64,000 bases of DNA from CAIWHR01 sp963741355 (GCA_963741355.1 CAVUIG010000017.1:62001-126000); one strand, 5' to 3'; positions 27,337 to 36,779 are shown, numbered from the stretch's first letter. Notes: generated by a model not told the origin, from the sequence alone. Translations and numbers: made by a program.

Positions 27337-28029
27337 TCAGCGGACCGGCGATTCGGGAGCCGCCGCGGCGAGCGCCGTCCAGGCCCCGGCCGCTGCCGCC
27401 TGCTCGGCCGTGCGCCGGCTGTTTCCCTCTCCCCGGGTCGCGACGCCGAGCGCGCCGATCCTGCATTCCACGGTGAAGGTCTGCGCGTGCGCCTCGCCTG
27501 CGATCGACACCACTGCATACTCGGGCACCGCGATGCGCCGCGCCTGCAGCCATTCCTGCAGCCGCGTCTTGGGATCCTTGCCGGGCACGCCGGGGTCGAT
27601 GCGCGCGATCAATTCGGAATAGATGCGCGCGATCGCCTCGCGTGCCGCGTCGAAGCCCGCGTCGATAAAGATCGCGCCGATGAGCGCTTCGAACGCGTCG
27701 GCGAGAATCGAGGGCCGCAGCGCGCCACCGCTCTTCACCTCGCCCTCGCCCAGCCGAATCGCGGCGCCGAGCGCGTGCTCCTGCGCGAGCCCCGCGAGCG
27801 TGTCGCGATTGACGAGGCCGGCGCGAAGGCGCGAGAGATCGCCTTCGTTCATTCGCGGAAATCGCTCGTAGAGCGCCGCCGCGATCGCGCAGTTCAGCAC
27901 CGCATCGCCGATGAATTCGAGCCGCTCGTTGTGCGTCGCGCCGAAGCTGCGGTGGGTCAGCGCCTGCTCGAGGAGCTCGGGACGCCGGAATTCGTGGCCG
28001 AGGCCTTTGCGCGGCGCGTCTGGCGTCAT
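27337..28029 (-). CDS. rnc: Ribonuclease III
   Basis: RNase III is the double-stranded RNA endonuclease of rRNA processing and mRNA decay. The signature NERLEFIGDAVLN (residues 33-45) and DAFEALIGAIFID (about 110-122) hold the acidic metal ligands. The C-terminal dsRNA-binding domain has DPKTRLQEWLQARRIAVPEY and a lysine-poor end rich in alanine. It is 230 residues long, standard for the family. It lies between the DUF4845 gene and era as in most betaproteobacteria. No frame defect. Confidence 0.97.
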   Translation of the reverse strand: MTPDAPRKGLGHEFRRPELLEQALTHRSFGATHNERLEFIGDAVLNCAIAAALYERFPRMNEGDLSRLRAGLVNRDTLAGLAQEHALGAAIRLGEGEVKSGGALRPSILADAFEALIGAIFIDAGFDAAREAIARIYSELIARIDPGVPGKDPKTRLQEWLQARRIAVPEYAVVSIAGEAHAQTFTVECRIGALGVATRGEGNSRRTAEQAAAAGAWTALAAAAPESPVR

Positions 28030-28059
28030 CCCGTTGCCGCGATCCCGGCGGGCCCGCGC

Positions 28060-28424
28060 TCAGCGCGTCGCCGTCGCCTCGAAGTCGAGGTACAGGCTGA
28101 CGTTGCCGGCCAGATGGAGTTTGCGCGCCCAGACCACGGAGGCGGTCACCTCGTTGCCCTGCTTCTGGATGTCGACGTCGCTGGCGTTCACCGAGTCGAT
28201 GTAATCCGTCTGGAGGTACTTGGTGAAGGACTTGCGCACGTCGACCGATGCGAGGTGGGGTCCTTCGCGTCCGCCAGCGACTTCTCCAGCGACCTCTGCA
28301 CCGAATAGAATTCTATGTACGCCGGCACCATCCGCGCGCCGACCGCGATGAAGATGACCGCCACGGCGGCCACCAGCAGGAACCCTATGATGGTGAGTCC
28401 GCGCGCCTTCGCTCGGTTGTGCAT
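28060..28424 (-). CDS. DUF4845 membrane-anchored protein, one frameshift
   Basis: This is a small protein of about 121 residues with an N-terminal basic stretch and one transmembrane helix (GLTIIGFLLVAAVAVIFIAV), then a periplasmic domain of the DUF4845 type always found between lepB and rnc in betaproteobacteria. One G is missing from the run at 28256-28260, breaking SLADAKDPHLASVDV; the other frame continues RKSFTKYLQTDYIDS and ends SLYLDFEATATR. Function is unknown; conserved linkage to the signal peptidase suggests an envelope role. Confidence 0.85.
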
Positions 28425-28432
28425 CGCCCCCC

Positions 28433-29368
28433 CTATCGAATGCCGCTGCCGACGCGCCTGAACGCGAGGCTGCTCAAGTCATCCCAGTTGAACCAGATGA
28501 AGAACGCCCGGCCGCGGATGTGGTCGTCCGGGACGAATCCCCAGTAACGGCTGTCGTCGCTGCGGTCGCGGTTGTCGCCCATCATGAAATAGTGCCCGGG
28601 CGGCACCTTGCAGGTGAAGCCGCTGCCGTCTGGATTGTAAACGCAGTTCGCCTGGTCGGGAAACGAGCGTACCTGGGGCGGGCTGACCGACGGCTGCGTC
28701 GGATCGACCGCGATCTCGTGCTCCTTGCGCCCCTCGCCCGTGTCGACCGACTCGTTCTCGCGCGCGAGCGCTTCGAAGCGCAGGCCTTCGATGTAGCCGT
28801 AGCTGCCGTCGGTCCGAATGGGCCATGGCTGGCCGTTGACCGTGAGGCGCTTGTCCTTGTACGTCACGACGTCGCCGCCGACGCCGATCACCCGCTTGAT
28901 GAAGTCCTGCGACGGGTTCAGCGGATAGCGGAATACCACGACGTCGCCGCGCTTCGGGTCGCCGACCTCGACGATCTTGCGCTCGATGATCGGCAGGCGC
29001 AGCCCGTAGGCGAACTTGTTGACGAGGATGAAATCGCCGACCTCGAGGGTCGGCCGCATCGACGATGACGGGATCTTGAACGGCTCCGCGACGAACGAGC
29101 GCAGTGCGAACACGATCAGGAGCACCGGGAAGAAGCTCTTCGGGTACTCGATCCACCAGGGCTCGCGCTGCAGCCGCTCCTCGAGGGACGCCCGCTCGTC
29201 GCGCACCGCCGCCGTGCCGGTCCCGGGATCGCCCGCGTGCGCGCGGTCGAACGCGGCAAGCGCTTCGGCCGCCTCCGCCCGTCGGCGTTTCGCGAAAACG
29301 GCGACGTCGAGCGCGTACATGACGGCGCAGAAGACGGTCGCAAGAAAGAGTATGAGAGCGAAGTTCAT
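28433..29368 (-). CDS. lepB: Signal peptidase I
   Basis: LepB removes signal peptides on the periplasmic side of the inner membrane. Two N-terminal membrane segments (NFALILFLATVFCAVMYALD and SFFPVLLIVFALRSFV) flank a charged cytoplasmic loop. Catalytic Ser is in IPSSSMRPTL, general-base Lys in DFIKRVIGVGGD, and box E is GHYFMMGDNRDRSDDSRYWG. 311 residues from ATG 29368. A Cys pair lies in NCVYNPDGSGFTCKVP. It follows lepA after a 150-base gap that holds no gene. Confidence 0.96.
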   Translation of the reverse strand: MNFALILFLATVFCAVMYALDVAVFAKRRRAEAAEALAAFDRAHAGDPGTGTAAVRDERASLEERLQREPWWIEYPKSFFPVLLIVFALRSFVAEPFKIPSSSMRPTLEVGDFILVNKFAYGLRLPIIERKIVEVGDPKRGDVVVFRYPLNPSQDFIKRVIGVGGDVVTYKDKRLTVNGQPWPIRTDGSYGYIEGLRFEALARENESVDTGEGRKEHEIAVDPTQPSVSPPQVRSFPDQANCVYNPDGSGFTCKVPPGHYFMMGDNRDRSDDSRYWGFVPDDHIRGRAFFIWFNWDDLSSLAFRRVGSGIR

Positions 29369-29518
29369 CGTGGCGTCAGGCGTCCGGGGCAGGGTTTGAT
29401 GGTGATGTGCCCCGCAAAGCGGCGGTCCCCGGACCGCGCGCCGGCGCATTCTCGCACGGACCGCCCGGGCGGGAACCCCGCATCGGCGCAGTTCGTCTCG
29501 CGAATTCCGCGTCTCGTC

Positions 29519-31312
29519 TCATTGCTCGCCGACCTTGAGGATCGCGAGGAAGGCCTCCTGCGGAATCTCGACGCTGCCGACCGCCTTCATCCGCTTCTTG
29601 CCGGCCTTCTGCTTCTCGAGAAGTTTCTTCTTGCGCGTGATGTCGCCGCCGTAGCACTTGGCCAGCACGTTCTTGCGCATCGCCTTGATCGACTCGCGGG
29701 AGATGATCTGCGCGCCGATCGCAGCCTGGATCGCGACGTCGAACATCTGCCGCGGGATCAGCTTGCGCATCTTGGCGGCGACCTCGCGGCCGCGGTAAAG
29801 CGCGACCGAGCGGTGCACCATCACCGACAGCGCGTCGACGCGATCACCGTTGATGAGGATGTCGAGCTTGACGACGTCGGCCGGCCTGAATTCGAGGAAT
29901 TCGTAGTCGAGCGACGCGTAGCCGCGCGAGACCGACTTCAGCTTGTCGAAGAAGTCCATCACCACTTCGGCGAGCGGCAGCTCGTAGGTCAGCATGACCT
30001 GCCGGCCCATGTACAGCATGTTCCTCTGCACGCCGCGCTTCTCCGTGCAGAGCGTCAGCACCGGGCCGACGTACTCCTGCGGCATCAGGATCGTCGCGGT
30101 GATGACCGGCTCGCGGATCTCCTCGACCCGAGACAGGTCGGGGAGCTTCGACGGGTTCTCGATCTCCAGCACCGTTCCGTCGCGCAGCAGGACCTGGTAG
30201 ATCACGGTGGGAGCCGTGGTGATCAGGTCCATGTCGTACTCGCGCTCGAGCCGCTCCTGGACGATGTCCATGTGCAGGAGCCCGAGGAATCCGCAGCGGA
30301 AACCGAAGCCCAGCGCCTGCGACACCTCCGGCTCGTAATGGAGTGACGCGTCGTTGAGCTTCAGCTTGTCGAGCGCGTCGCGCAGCGCCTCGTACTGGTT
30401 CGACTCCACCGGATAGAGCCCGGCGAATACCTGCGGTTTCACGTCCTTGAAGCCGGGAAGGGGTGCTGCCGCCGGCCGCGCGGCGAGCGTCACGGTGTCG
30501 CCCACCTTGGCCGCATGGATCTCCTTGATGCCCGCCACGATGAAGCCGACGCCGCCTGCGGAGAGCTCGGGGCGCCCGACCGCCTTGGGCGTGAACACGC
30601 CGACCTGCTCGCAGTTGTAGGTGGCGCCGGTCGCCATCAGCTGGATCTTGTCCTTCGGCTTCAGCGTCCCGTCGATCACGCGGACCAGCATCACCACGCC
30701 CACGTAGTTGTCGAACCACGAGTCGATGATGAGCGCGGAGAGCGGCGCGGCGGGATCGCCCTTGGGCGGCGGGATCCGCGCGATCACGGCCTCGAGCACA
30801 TCGTCGACACCCTCGCCGGTCTTGGCGCTGCAGCGCAGCGCGTCCTGCGCGGGGATGCCGATGATGTCCTCGATCTCGGCGATCACCCGCTCGGGCTCGG
30901 CGGACGGCAGGTCGATCTTGTTCAGGACCGGAACGACGGTGACGCCCTGCTCGATCGCCGTGTAGCAGTTGGCGACCGTCTGCGCCTCGACCCCTTGCGA
31001 CGCGTCGACGACCAGCAGCGCGCCTTCGCAGGCGGCGAGCGAGCGCGACACTTCGTAAGCGAAGTCGACGTGACCGGGCGTGTCGATGAGATTGAGCTCG
31101 TAGGTCTGCCCGTCGCGGGCCTGATAGGTGAGGGCCGCCGTCTGCGCCTTGATCGTGATGCCGCGCTCGCGCTCGAGGTCCATCGTGTCGAGCACCTGCG
31201 CTTCCATCTCGCGCTCGGCCAGCCCGCCGCACCGCTGGATGAAGCGGTCGGCCAGCGTCGACTTGCCATGGTCGATGTGAGCGATGATGGAGAAGTTGCG
31301 GATGAGATCCAA
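29519..31312 (-). CDS. lepA: Elongation factor 4 (LepA)
   Basis: LepA is a ribosome-associated translational GTPase. It has 597 residues with all GTPase motifs: IAHIDHGKSTLADRF, the switch GITIKAQTAAL, DTPGHVDF and NKIDLP. EF-G-like domains follow, and the LepA-specific C-terminal domain contains KCYGGDITRKKKLLEKQKAGKKRMK. It is intact. The start codon lies only 25 bases after an intrinsic terminator-like hairpin, so its expression may depend on readthrough (see 31338-31367). Confidence 0.98.
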   Translation of the reverse strand: MDLIRNFSIIAHIDHGKSTLADRFIQRCGGLAEREMEAQVLDTMDLERERGITIKAQTAALTYQARDGQTYELNLIDTPGHVDFAYEVSRSLAACEGALLVVDASQGVEAQTVANCYTAIEQGVTVVPVLNKIDLPSAEPERVIAEIEDIIGIPAQDALRCSAKTGEGVDDVLEAVIARIPPPKGDPAAPLSALIIDSWFDNYVGVVMLVRVIDGTLKPKDKIQLMATGATYNCEQVGVFTPKAVGRPELSAGGVGFIVAGIKEIHAAKVGDTVTLAARPAAAPLPGFKDVKPQVFAGLYPVESNQYEALRDALDKLKLNDASLHYEPEVSQALGFGFRCGFLGLLHMDIVQERLEREYDMDLITTAPTVIYQVLLRDGTVLEIENPSKLPDLSRVEEIREPVITATILMPQEYVGPVLTLCTEKRGVQRNMLYMGRQVMLTYELPLAEVVMDFFDKLKSVSRGYASLDYEFLEFRPADVVKLDILINGDRVDALSVMVHRSVALYRGREVAAKMRKLIPRQMFDVAIQAAIGAQIISRESIKAMRKNVLAKCYGGDITRKKKLLEKQKAGKKRMKAVGSVEIPQEAFLAILKVGEQ

Positions 31313-31337
31313 GTTCGAAGGCCCCGGTGCCGCGCGG

Positions 31338-31367
31338 AAAAAACAAAAAGGGCACGTTCAGTGCCCT
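31338..31367 (-). terminator. Intrinsic terminator or attenuator just upstream of lepA
   Basis: Read on the minus strand, AGGGCAC and GTGCCCT form a perfect 7-bp stem with a 5-base loop, followed at once by TTTTTGTTTTTT. It is unidirectional. It would end transcripts arriving from the glutaredoxin-like gene. A TAAAAT box on the minus strand at 31396-31391 lies upstream of it, so a lepA transcript starting there would carry the hairpin in its leader. Confidence 0.75.
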
Positions 31368-31421
31368 GTCTGCCGCACGAAGAACCTTGAATTTTAGCGG
31401 ATTTTCGCTCCCGGCGCGATG

Positions 31422-31679
31422 TTATTCGGCGCTCTCGAGCGCGGCGGTCACGCGCGCCGCGTCGAGCCGGTAATGGCAAAGCTCGTTGACCGGGTCCGGC
31501 TCGCCCGCAAAGAGCACGGGAACCTTGTCGCCCCAGTCGGCCTCGAGCGCCGCGTGGGCAGGATCGTCGAGGTCGATGACCGCCACCGTCACATTGTGCC
31601 GGGCGGCGAGCGGACCGAGCGCGTCCATCATTTCGTCGCACAGATGGCACCACGCGCGTGCGAGCATCGTCAATCGCAT
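31422..31679 (-). CDS. Glutaredoxin-like small thiol protein
   Basis: This is an 85-residue thioredoxin-fold protein (glutaredoxin family, DUF836-like). It has CHLC near residue 9-12 and a DDPAHAALEADWGDKVPVLF segment with the cis-Pro of the fold. It would act in cytoplasmic thiol-disulfide exchange; the partner is unknown. ATG 31679 was chosen because it begins the conserved MRLTMLARAWCHLC; ATG 31718 would add 13 unconserved residues. It lies between degP and lepA, a common betaproteobacterial arrangement. Confidence 0.85.
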   Translation of the reverse strand: MRLTMLARAWCHLCDEMMDALGPLAARHNVTVAVIDLDDPAHAALEADWGDKVPVLFAGEPDPVNELCHYRLDAARVTAALESAE

Positions 31680-31779
31680 GGACGGGCTCCGCGCCTTCCG
31701 ACGCGCGGACTCGCGCACCCTGTCTCCGGTCAGCGGCGACGTGTCGCCCGCACACCTGACGCGGTGACGACACGGCGCG

Positions 31780-33249
31780 CTATTCGGCGCTGCCGCTGCT
31801 GCTGTTGTTGAGCTTGAGCGTCGAGTAGAACTCCTGCTCGCCGCGTTTCAATCTGAACGTCACCGAGGCGCCCTTCTCGAGCTTCCCCAGAGCGGCGTTG
31901 ACCTGATCGGCCGACTTGGCGTCGGTCGCCTGGCCGCGATTCACGATCGCGAGGATCACGTCTCCGGGCTGCACGTTGCCGCGCACGGATCCCGTGATGT
32001 CCTCGATGCCCACACCATTCTTGATCTGGAGCTCTTTCTTCTGCTCGTCGGTGAGGTCGACGAGCACGAGGCCCATCTTGTTGGGCTTCGCCTTCTCCTT
32101 CGACGGATTCGCGCCGCCACGACGCGGCTGCGGCCCGCCCGCCGCATCCTCCTTCAGCTCGGCGACCGTCACCGCGAGGTCCTTGGTCGTGCCCTTGCGC
32201 CAGACCGTCAGCGTGATCTTCGTGCCGGGCTTGACCGCGGCGATGATCCGCGGCAACTCGCTCGAGCTCCTGACGTCGCGGCCGTCCACCTTGATGATGA
32301 TGTCGCCCGATTCGATGCCGCCCTTGTCGGCCGGGCCGCCCTTCTCGACCGAGTTCACCAGCGCGCCGCTGGCCTTGGCGAGCGCGAAGGCGTCGGCGGT
32401 CTCCTTGCTCACGTCCTGGATCTGCACGCCGATCCGGCCGCGGGTCACCTTGCCCTTGTCCTTGATCTGGTTCGCGACGTTCATCGCGAAGTCGATCGGG
32501 ATCGCGAACGAGATCCCCATGTACGTACCGGTCTGCGACAGGATCTGCGAATTGACGCCGATCACTTCGCCCTTGAGATTGAACAACGGTCCTCCGGAGT
32601 TGCCGGGGTTCACCGCTGCGTCCGTCTGGATGAAGGGGACGAGGTTCTCCTGGGGCAGGTCGCGGCCCTTGGCGCTGACGATCCCGGCGGTCATCGTGTT
32701 CTCGAGGCCGAACGGCTTGCCGATGGCAACGACCCATTCGCCGACCTTGAGCTTCTCCGGATCGCCGATGACCACGCGCGGGAGATCCTTGGCGTCGATC
32801 TTGATCAGCGCGACGTCGGTCTTGCGGTCCGCACCGATCACCTTGGCCAGGAATTCGCGCTTGTCGCCGAGCGTCACGCGCACCTCGTCGGCGCCGTCGA
32901 CCACGTGCGCATTGGTGACGACGTAGCCGTCCGCCGAAATGATGAATCCGGAGCCCACCGACTGCTGCTCGAGGTCGCGTCCCGGCGCGCCGCGCCGCGG
33001 AATCTGACCGAAGCGGCGGAAGAACTCGTAGAACGGGTCGTCCTCCGACAGCTCGGGCATCGGGTGCCGCTTGAGCTTCTGGGTGACGTCGATGCTGACG
33101 ACCGCTGGCGCCTGCTTTTCATAGAGCTCGGTGAAATCGGGCAGGCTCATCGTGCGGCCCTGCGCCGACGCGAGCGGGGCCACGACACAGAGGACGACCG
33201 CGGCGGCGAGCGCCACGGCGAAACGGCAGGGGTTGCTGCACAAGCTCAT
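31780..33249 (-). CDS. degP: Periplasmic serine endoprotease DegP/MucD
   Basis: This is an HtrA-family protease and chaperone of 489 residues. The signal peptide runs through FAVALAAAVVLCVVAPLASA. The catalytic triad is His in VVTNAHVVDG, Asp in RKTDVALIKID and Ser in NPGNSGGPLFN. Two PDZ domains follow (VTRGRIGVQIQDVS and a second with GIEDITGSVRGNVQPGDVIL). It lies directly downstream of rpoE-rseA-rseB, the layout of algU-mucA-mucB-mucD, and degrades misfolded envelope proteins in the sigmaE response. Confidence 0.95.
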   Translation of the reverse strand: MSLCSNPCRFAVALAAAVVLCVVAPLASAQGRTMSLPDFTELYEKQAPAVVSIDVTQKLKRHPMPELSEDDPFYEFFRRFGQIPRRGAPGRDLEQQSVGSGFIISADGYVVTNAHVVDGADEVRVTLGDKREFLAKVIGADRKTDVALIKIDAKDLPRVVIGDPEKLKVGEWVVAIGKPFGLENTMTAGIVSAKGRDLPQENLVPFIQTDAAVNPGNSGGPLFNLKGEVIGVNSQILSQTGTYMGISFAIPIDFAMNVANQIKDKGKVTRGRIGVQIQDVSKETADAFALAKASGALVNSVEKGGPADKGGIESGDIIIKVDGRDVRSSSELPRIIAAVKPGTKITLTVWRKGTTKDLAVTVAELKEDAAGGPQPRRGGANPSKEKAKPNKMGLVLVDLTDEQKKELQIKNGVGIEDITGSVRGNVQPGDVILAIVNRGQATDAKSADQVNAALGKLEKGASVTFRLKRGEQEFYSTLKLNNSSSGSAE

Positions 33250-33287
33250 GGGACGGGCCTCTTACGGGAAATGCCGATGATGCAAAT

Positions 33288-34312
33288 TCAACGGCGGACG
33301 ACGGAGAAGGCAACGTCCTTCAGCGTCGCGCCGGGCGCCTCGCCAAGCACGGTGACCAGGTAGTCGTCCACCTGGCGCGTATAGGCGTTGATCGAGCCCT
33401 GCTGCACGGCGCCGGCATTGCGCGGCGGCGCGTTGAGCGGCTCGACGAACACCGAGATGGCGACGAGGCCATCCGAGTATACGATGTGCGCGACCGGCTG
33501 CCGCTTGCCGTGCAGACGGGCGATAACCCTCGGCGATGCGCGCAAAGCCGGCCGGCAGACGGGTCGCGACCCATCCCGTGTTCCGGGCGTCCGGATCGGA
33601 CGCGGTGGCATTCTGCACCTGCCAATCGGCCGGCGCGGCGCCGGCCATCGACGCGACCTGATCACGGGTGATGTGGGCGCCGAGCGTGATATCGAGAAAG
33701 GCGAACTGCTCGAGCACCTCATTGCGCTCGTTGACCAGCGCCGCCTTGAGCAGGATTCCCGTCGCGAGGTCGGTCCAGAGCTTGTGCGGGAAGCGATTGC
33801 CGTCCTTGGGCGTGAACATCCACGCCTGAGCGTCCCGTCCGGCAATGCGGTCGGTCTCCGCCTTGCGCACGTCGTAGAAATCGAGCAGCGTCTTCTGCTG
33901 CTGCGGCGACAGCGTCGGGAAGGCGTTGCGGAACTCGGGCGACTCTATCCGGACGACCTTGGCGTCCGAGTAGTAGCAGCGGACTTCGCTCGCCGTGCGA
34001 ATCACCTCGCGCCGCGGCCCTTCCAGGTTGACGAGCTTCGACTGCTCGATCCCGGCGCTCGTTGAGATGGACGAGACGCGACGTCTGGTTGCGGCTGCCG
34101 CGCTGGTAAAGAATGGTCCCGGTGTAATTCTGCTGCCTTGCGGCGGCCGCGGCGCGCGTCAGCACGGCGGCGGCGTCCTGCGCGCCGGCGTCGGCGGCGA
34201 ATGCCAGCGCCGCAAGCGCGATGCCGGCGAGTCGGCCGAACGGGAGCGCGCGCGCAACGGCGGCGCGCGGCTGCGGGATGTCGGAAGCCATCCCGGTGGC
34301 GAGCATCGTCAT
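33288..34312 (-). CDS. rseB: Sigma-E regulatory protein RseB/MucB, two frameshifts
   Basis: RseB is a periplasmic protein that binds RseA and shields it from proteolysis. The signal region is GRLAGIALAALAFAADAGAQ; the lipid-binding-like N-terminal domain starts LTRAAAAARQQNYTGTILYQRG. An extra base near 34058 separates RLVHLNE from GIEQSKLVNLEGP and SEVRCYYSDAKVV; a second indel near 33525 separates FARIAEGYRP from the end VYSDGLVAISVFVEPLN. About 340 residues, typical of MucB/RseB. ATG 34312 follows the rseA stop by 16 bases. Confidence 0.9.
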
Positions 34313-34328
34313 GCGCAGCGCGGCAGGA

Positions 34329-34832
34329 TCACCGCGTCGCATCCGTCGCGGCGACGGTCGCGGCGTGGAAATTCGGCCCCACGCCGAGGCTTTGCGTGCT
34401 CGGCGAATACTCCTGATGCGCGAGCAGATAGTCGGACGGCACCGGTTGCGGACGCACCTGCGCCGCCCGGACGCCGCCCGCCTCGCGCGATTTCGCGACG
34501 GCGGTCGCGGCAGGGTCGACCGTCCCGAAGGCCACCCAGCCGGTGAGCGCCACCGCGGCCACCGAGGCCGCCGCGGCCCAGACGAACGGCAGCGGCCGGC
34601 TTCGTTTGAGTCCGGGCGCCAGCACGGTGGGCTCCGTTCGCAGCAGGGCGCCGAAGCGTCCGGCGAAATTCGTCACCGGGCCCTCGGTGCCGCGCAGCGC
34701 GTCGCCGATCACGTGATAACACGCCCAAGTCGCCATGCCGTCGGCTCGGTCGAGCTCGGTCCAGGCGAGCTTGAGCTCGCTTTCCTCGAGCTCGCCATCC
34801 ATCAGTCTCGAAATCCTGTCAGACATCACCAT
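34329..34832 (-). CDS. rseA: Anti-sigma-E factor RseA/MucA
   Basis: RseA is an inner-membrane anti-sigma factor. The N-terminal cytoplasmic domain begins DRISRLMDGELEESELKLAW and contains WACYHVIGDALRG, the typical RseA_N pattern. One transmembrane helix (LPFVWAAAASVAAVALTGWVAF) lies near residue 90, followed by a periplasmic tail. It is 165-167 residues, depending on ATG 34832 or 34826; both overlap the end of rpoE, so translation is coupled and stoichiometry kept. Confidence 0.9.
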   Translation of the reverse strand: MVMSDRISRLMDGELEESELKLAWTELDRADGMATWACYHVIGDALRGTEGPVTNFAGRFGALLRTEPTVLAPGLKRSRPLPFVWAAAASVAAVALTGWVAFGTVDPAATAVAKSREAGGVRAAQVRPQPVPSDYLLAHQEYSPSTQSLGVGPNFHAATVAATDATR

Positions 34833-35425
34833 CTCCGGTCTTCGTCAGTCCCCAGCAGCGGCCGCAATTCCGCTGCAATCGCTTCCCGCGCCCGGAAAAT
34901 CCGGGATCGCACCGTGCCAATCGGACAATTCATCACGTTGGCTATTTCCTCGTAGCTCATGCCCTCGATCTCGCGCAGCGTGATCGCGGTGCGCAAATCG
35001 GCGGGCAACGCATCCATCGCCTTGTTCACCGTCGTCGCGATCTCCCGTCCCATGAGCTCGCTCTCGGGCGTGTTGCTGTCGCGCAGCTGCTCCGCATCCT
35101 CAAAGTTCTCGGCCTCTGCGTTGTCGAAGCCGGTCGACGTCGGCGCACGGCGCCCCAGCGCGACCAGGTAATTCTTCGCGGTGTTGATCGCGATGCGGTA
35201 CAGCCACGTGTAAAACGCGCTGTCGCCGCGAAAGCTCGGCAACGCCCGGTAGGCCTTGATGAAAGCTTCCTGCGTCACGTCCTCGACCTCCGCGGGGTCG
35301 CGCACGAAGCGCGACAGCAGACGTCCCAGCTTCCGCTGGTACTTCGCAACAAGCAATTCGTAGGCCCGCTTGTCGCCCTGCTGCGCGCGCTCGACCAGTT
35401 GCGCATCGACCTCGCGATCACCCAT
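34826..35425 (-). CDS. rpoE: RNA polymerase sigma factor RpoE (AlgU type)
   Basis: This is an ECF sigma factor of 199 residues. Region 2 is YELLVAKYQRKLGRLLSRFV and DVTQEAFIKAYRALPSFRGDSAFYTWLYRIAINTAKNYL; region 4 is LPADLRTAITLREIEGMSYEEIANVMNCPIGTVRSRIFRARE. It heads the rpoE-rseA-rseB-degP envelope-stress operon. The leader contains a GAACTT box that fits autoregulation. Confidence 0.96.
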   Translation of the reverse strand: MGDREVDAQLVERAQQGDKRAYELLVAKYQRKLGRLLSRFVRDPAEVEDVTQEAFIKAYRALPSFRGDSAFYTWLYRIAINTAKNYLVALGRRAPTSTGFDNAEAENFEDAEQLRDSNTPESELMGREIATTVNKAMDALPADLRTAITLREIEGMSYEEIANVMNCPIGTVRSRIFRAREAIAAELRPLLGTDEDRRW

Positions 35426-35553
35426 CAGGTCCCTGAATCATCATTGTTATGCCCGCCGAACGGCAGGTGCGCCCACCGGCTCCCGGGCCGAGACGGGCGC
35501 CCGAAGAATGCCGCATTTCCGGGGTCTCGAGGTCGCGGTGCACGCTTGTTGAC

Positions 35554-35580
35554 AAAGACCGTCCCGAAGAGCGTAAGTTC
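35554..35580 (-). promoter_or_regulatory. Candidate sigma-E autoregulatory promoter of rpoE
   Basis: On the minus strand GAACTT (35580-35575) is a perfect -35 for sigmaE. After a 16-base spacer comes TCTTT (35558-35554), an imperfect match to the TCTGA-type -10. It lies about 130 bases upstream of the rpoE start. The -35 is convincing, the -10 weak. Confidence 0.45.
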
Positions 35581-35613
35581 ACGGCCGAAGGGGTTATTCC
35601 GACGTCCGGGACA

Positions 35614-36672
35614 TCAATGCCCGGATTTCGCGAATTTGTTCAGTACAAGCACGGGGCGGACTTCGCCGGTGATGATGCCCCGGTAATTCCTGACCTTGGG
35701 TGCGCCCCACTCGGCGAGCTCCGCCCGTTGTCCCGCATCGAGGAGGCCCAGCGCGTCGAGTGTCGCCACGGTGGCCGGATTGAGGCCGCGCTTCGACCCA
35801 TCGACCGACTTGACGACGATGCCCCACCCGCGGCTCCGGATTCCAAGCGCCTGCACGCCCTCCGCGCCGACCTTGGTCACCCAGTCGCCACGTCCGGCGC
35901 GCATCAGCGCGAGATCGTTGCGCCGCTCGCCGGAGACCATCTCGGGATGCCCGATCATCGCGTCGGCGAGCCGCTTCGGCGCGTTGCCGTAGACCGGATC
36001 GTCCTTTCCGCTCGCGAGTCGCGCGAACGCCCGCGCGAGGCCGGTCAGCGGCACCGCGTAGTTCGGCGCCGAGCAGCCGTCGATGCCGGCGATGAGTTCC
36101 GCTTCCGCAACCGCGGTGAAATGCGCGACCGCGTGGCGGATCTCGCGCTGCAGCGGATGCTCGAACTCGAGGTAGGTTTCCTTCGGCGCCCCGCAGTGGA
36201 CGCAATACGCGAGCATTCCGCTGTGCTTGCCGGAGCAATTGTGCGCGAGCGGCGAATACGGCGGCGGCGGCGGTACCTCGCCTCGCGCCTCGAAATAGCC
36301 CGGCGCGTGCGTCCCGCATTGGAGGTCGGTCGCGGCGTTGCCGGCCTTGGCGAGCATCTCGGCGACCTCGCTCACATGCCTCGGCTCGCCTGAATGGCTG
36401 GCGCACAGCAGCGCAACCTGACGGCTCGAGTAGCCGAATCGCTCGATGCCGCCCGCCGCCACAAACGGCATCGCCTGCAACGGCTTCAGCGCGCTGCGCG
36501 TCATCGTCACGAAGCCGGGGTCGCCTGCCCCATAGAGCAGCGTGCCCTCGCCGTCGACCACCGCGACCGAGCCGAAATGCACCGCGTCGACGCCATCGCC
36601 GCGGACGGCGACGGCGAGCGGAGCATGCGGGGGAGCGGTGCCGGCGTGAACCGGACGCGGATCGTTGGGCAT
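35614..36672 (-). CDS. Asparaginase (L-asparaginase II, Rhizobium type)
   Basis: This 352-residue protein belongs to the Asparaginase_II family (not the bacterial type I/II threonine amidohydrolases). It hydrolyses asparagine to aspartate and ammonia. Key segments are RSALKPLQAMPFVAAGG with the SxxK-type Ser and Lys, ALLCASHSGEPRHV, LQCGTHAP, HNCSGKHSGMLAYCVHCG with Cys residues implicated in metal or catalysis in this family, and IDGCSAPNYAVPLTGLARAFA. It shares the strand of the rpoE operon but sits upstream of its promoter. No frame defect. Confidence 0.87.
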   Translation of the reverse strand: MPNDPRPVHAGTAPPHAPLAVAVRGDGVDAVHFGSVAVVDGEGTLLYGAGDPGFVTMTRSALKPLQAMPFVAAGGIERFGYSSRQVALLCASHSGEPRHVSEVAEMLAKAGNAATDLQCGTHAPGYFEARGEVPPPPPYSPLAHNCSGKHSGMLAYCVHCGAPKETYLEFEHPLQREIRHAVAHFTAVAEAELIAGIDGCSAPNYAVPLTGLARAFARLASGKDDPVYGNAPKRLADAMIGHPEMVSGERRNDLALMRAGRGDWVTKVGAEGVQALGIRSRGWGIVVKSVDGSKRGLNPATVATLDALGLLDAGQRAELAEWGAPKVRNYRGIITGEVRPVLVLNKFAKSGH

Positions 36673-36779
36673 GGGCGTGGCTTCGCGCAAAGCGCCCATT
36701 ATCGCCGATCGGCGTCCCGCCGATCGCGCGAACGCCGCCCGGACCGCGGCGGCGCCTGGCGCGATGCCGCCCGACAGCC

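Noticed and set aside
35546..35555. Second TTGTTGACAA, similar to the phnR operator, upstream of rpoE
   Set aside because: It lacks the flanking A/T of the full inverted repeat, no phn gene is near, and short TTGACA-containing matches are expected by chance.
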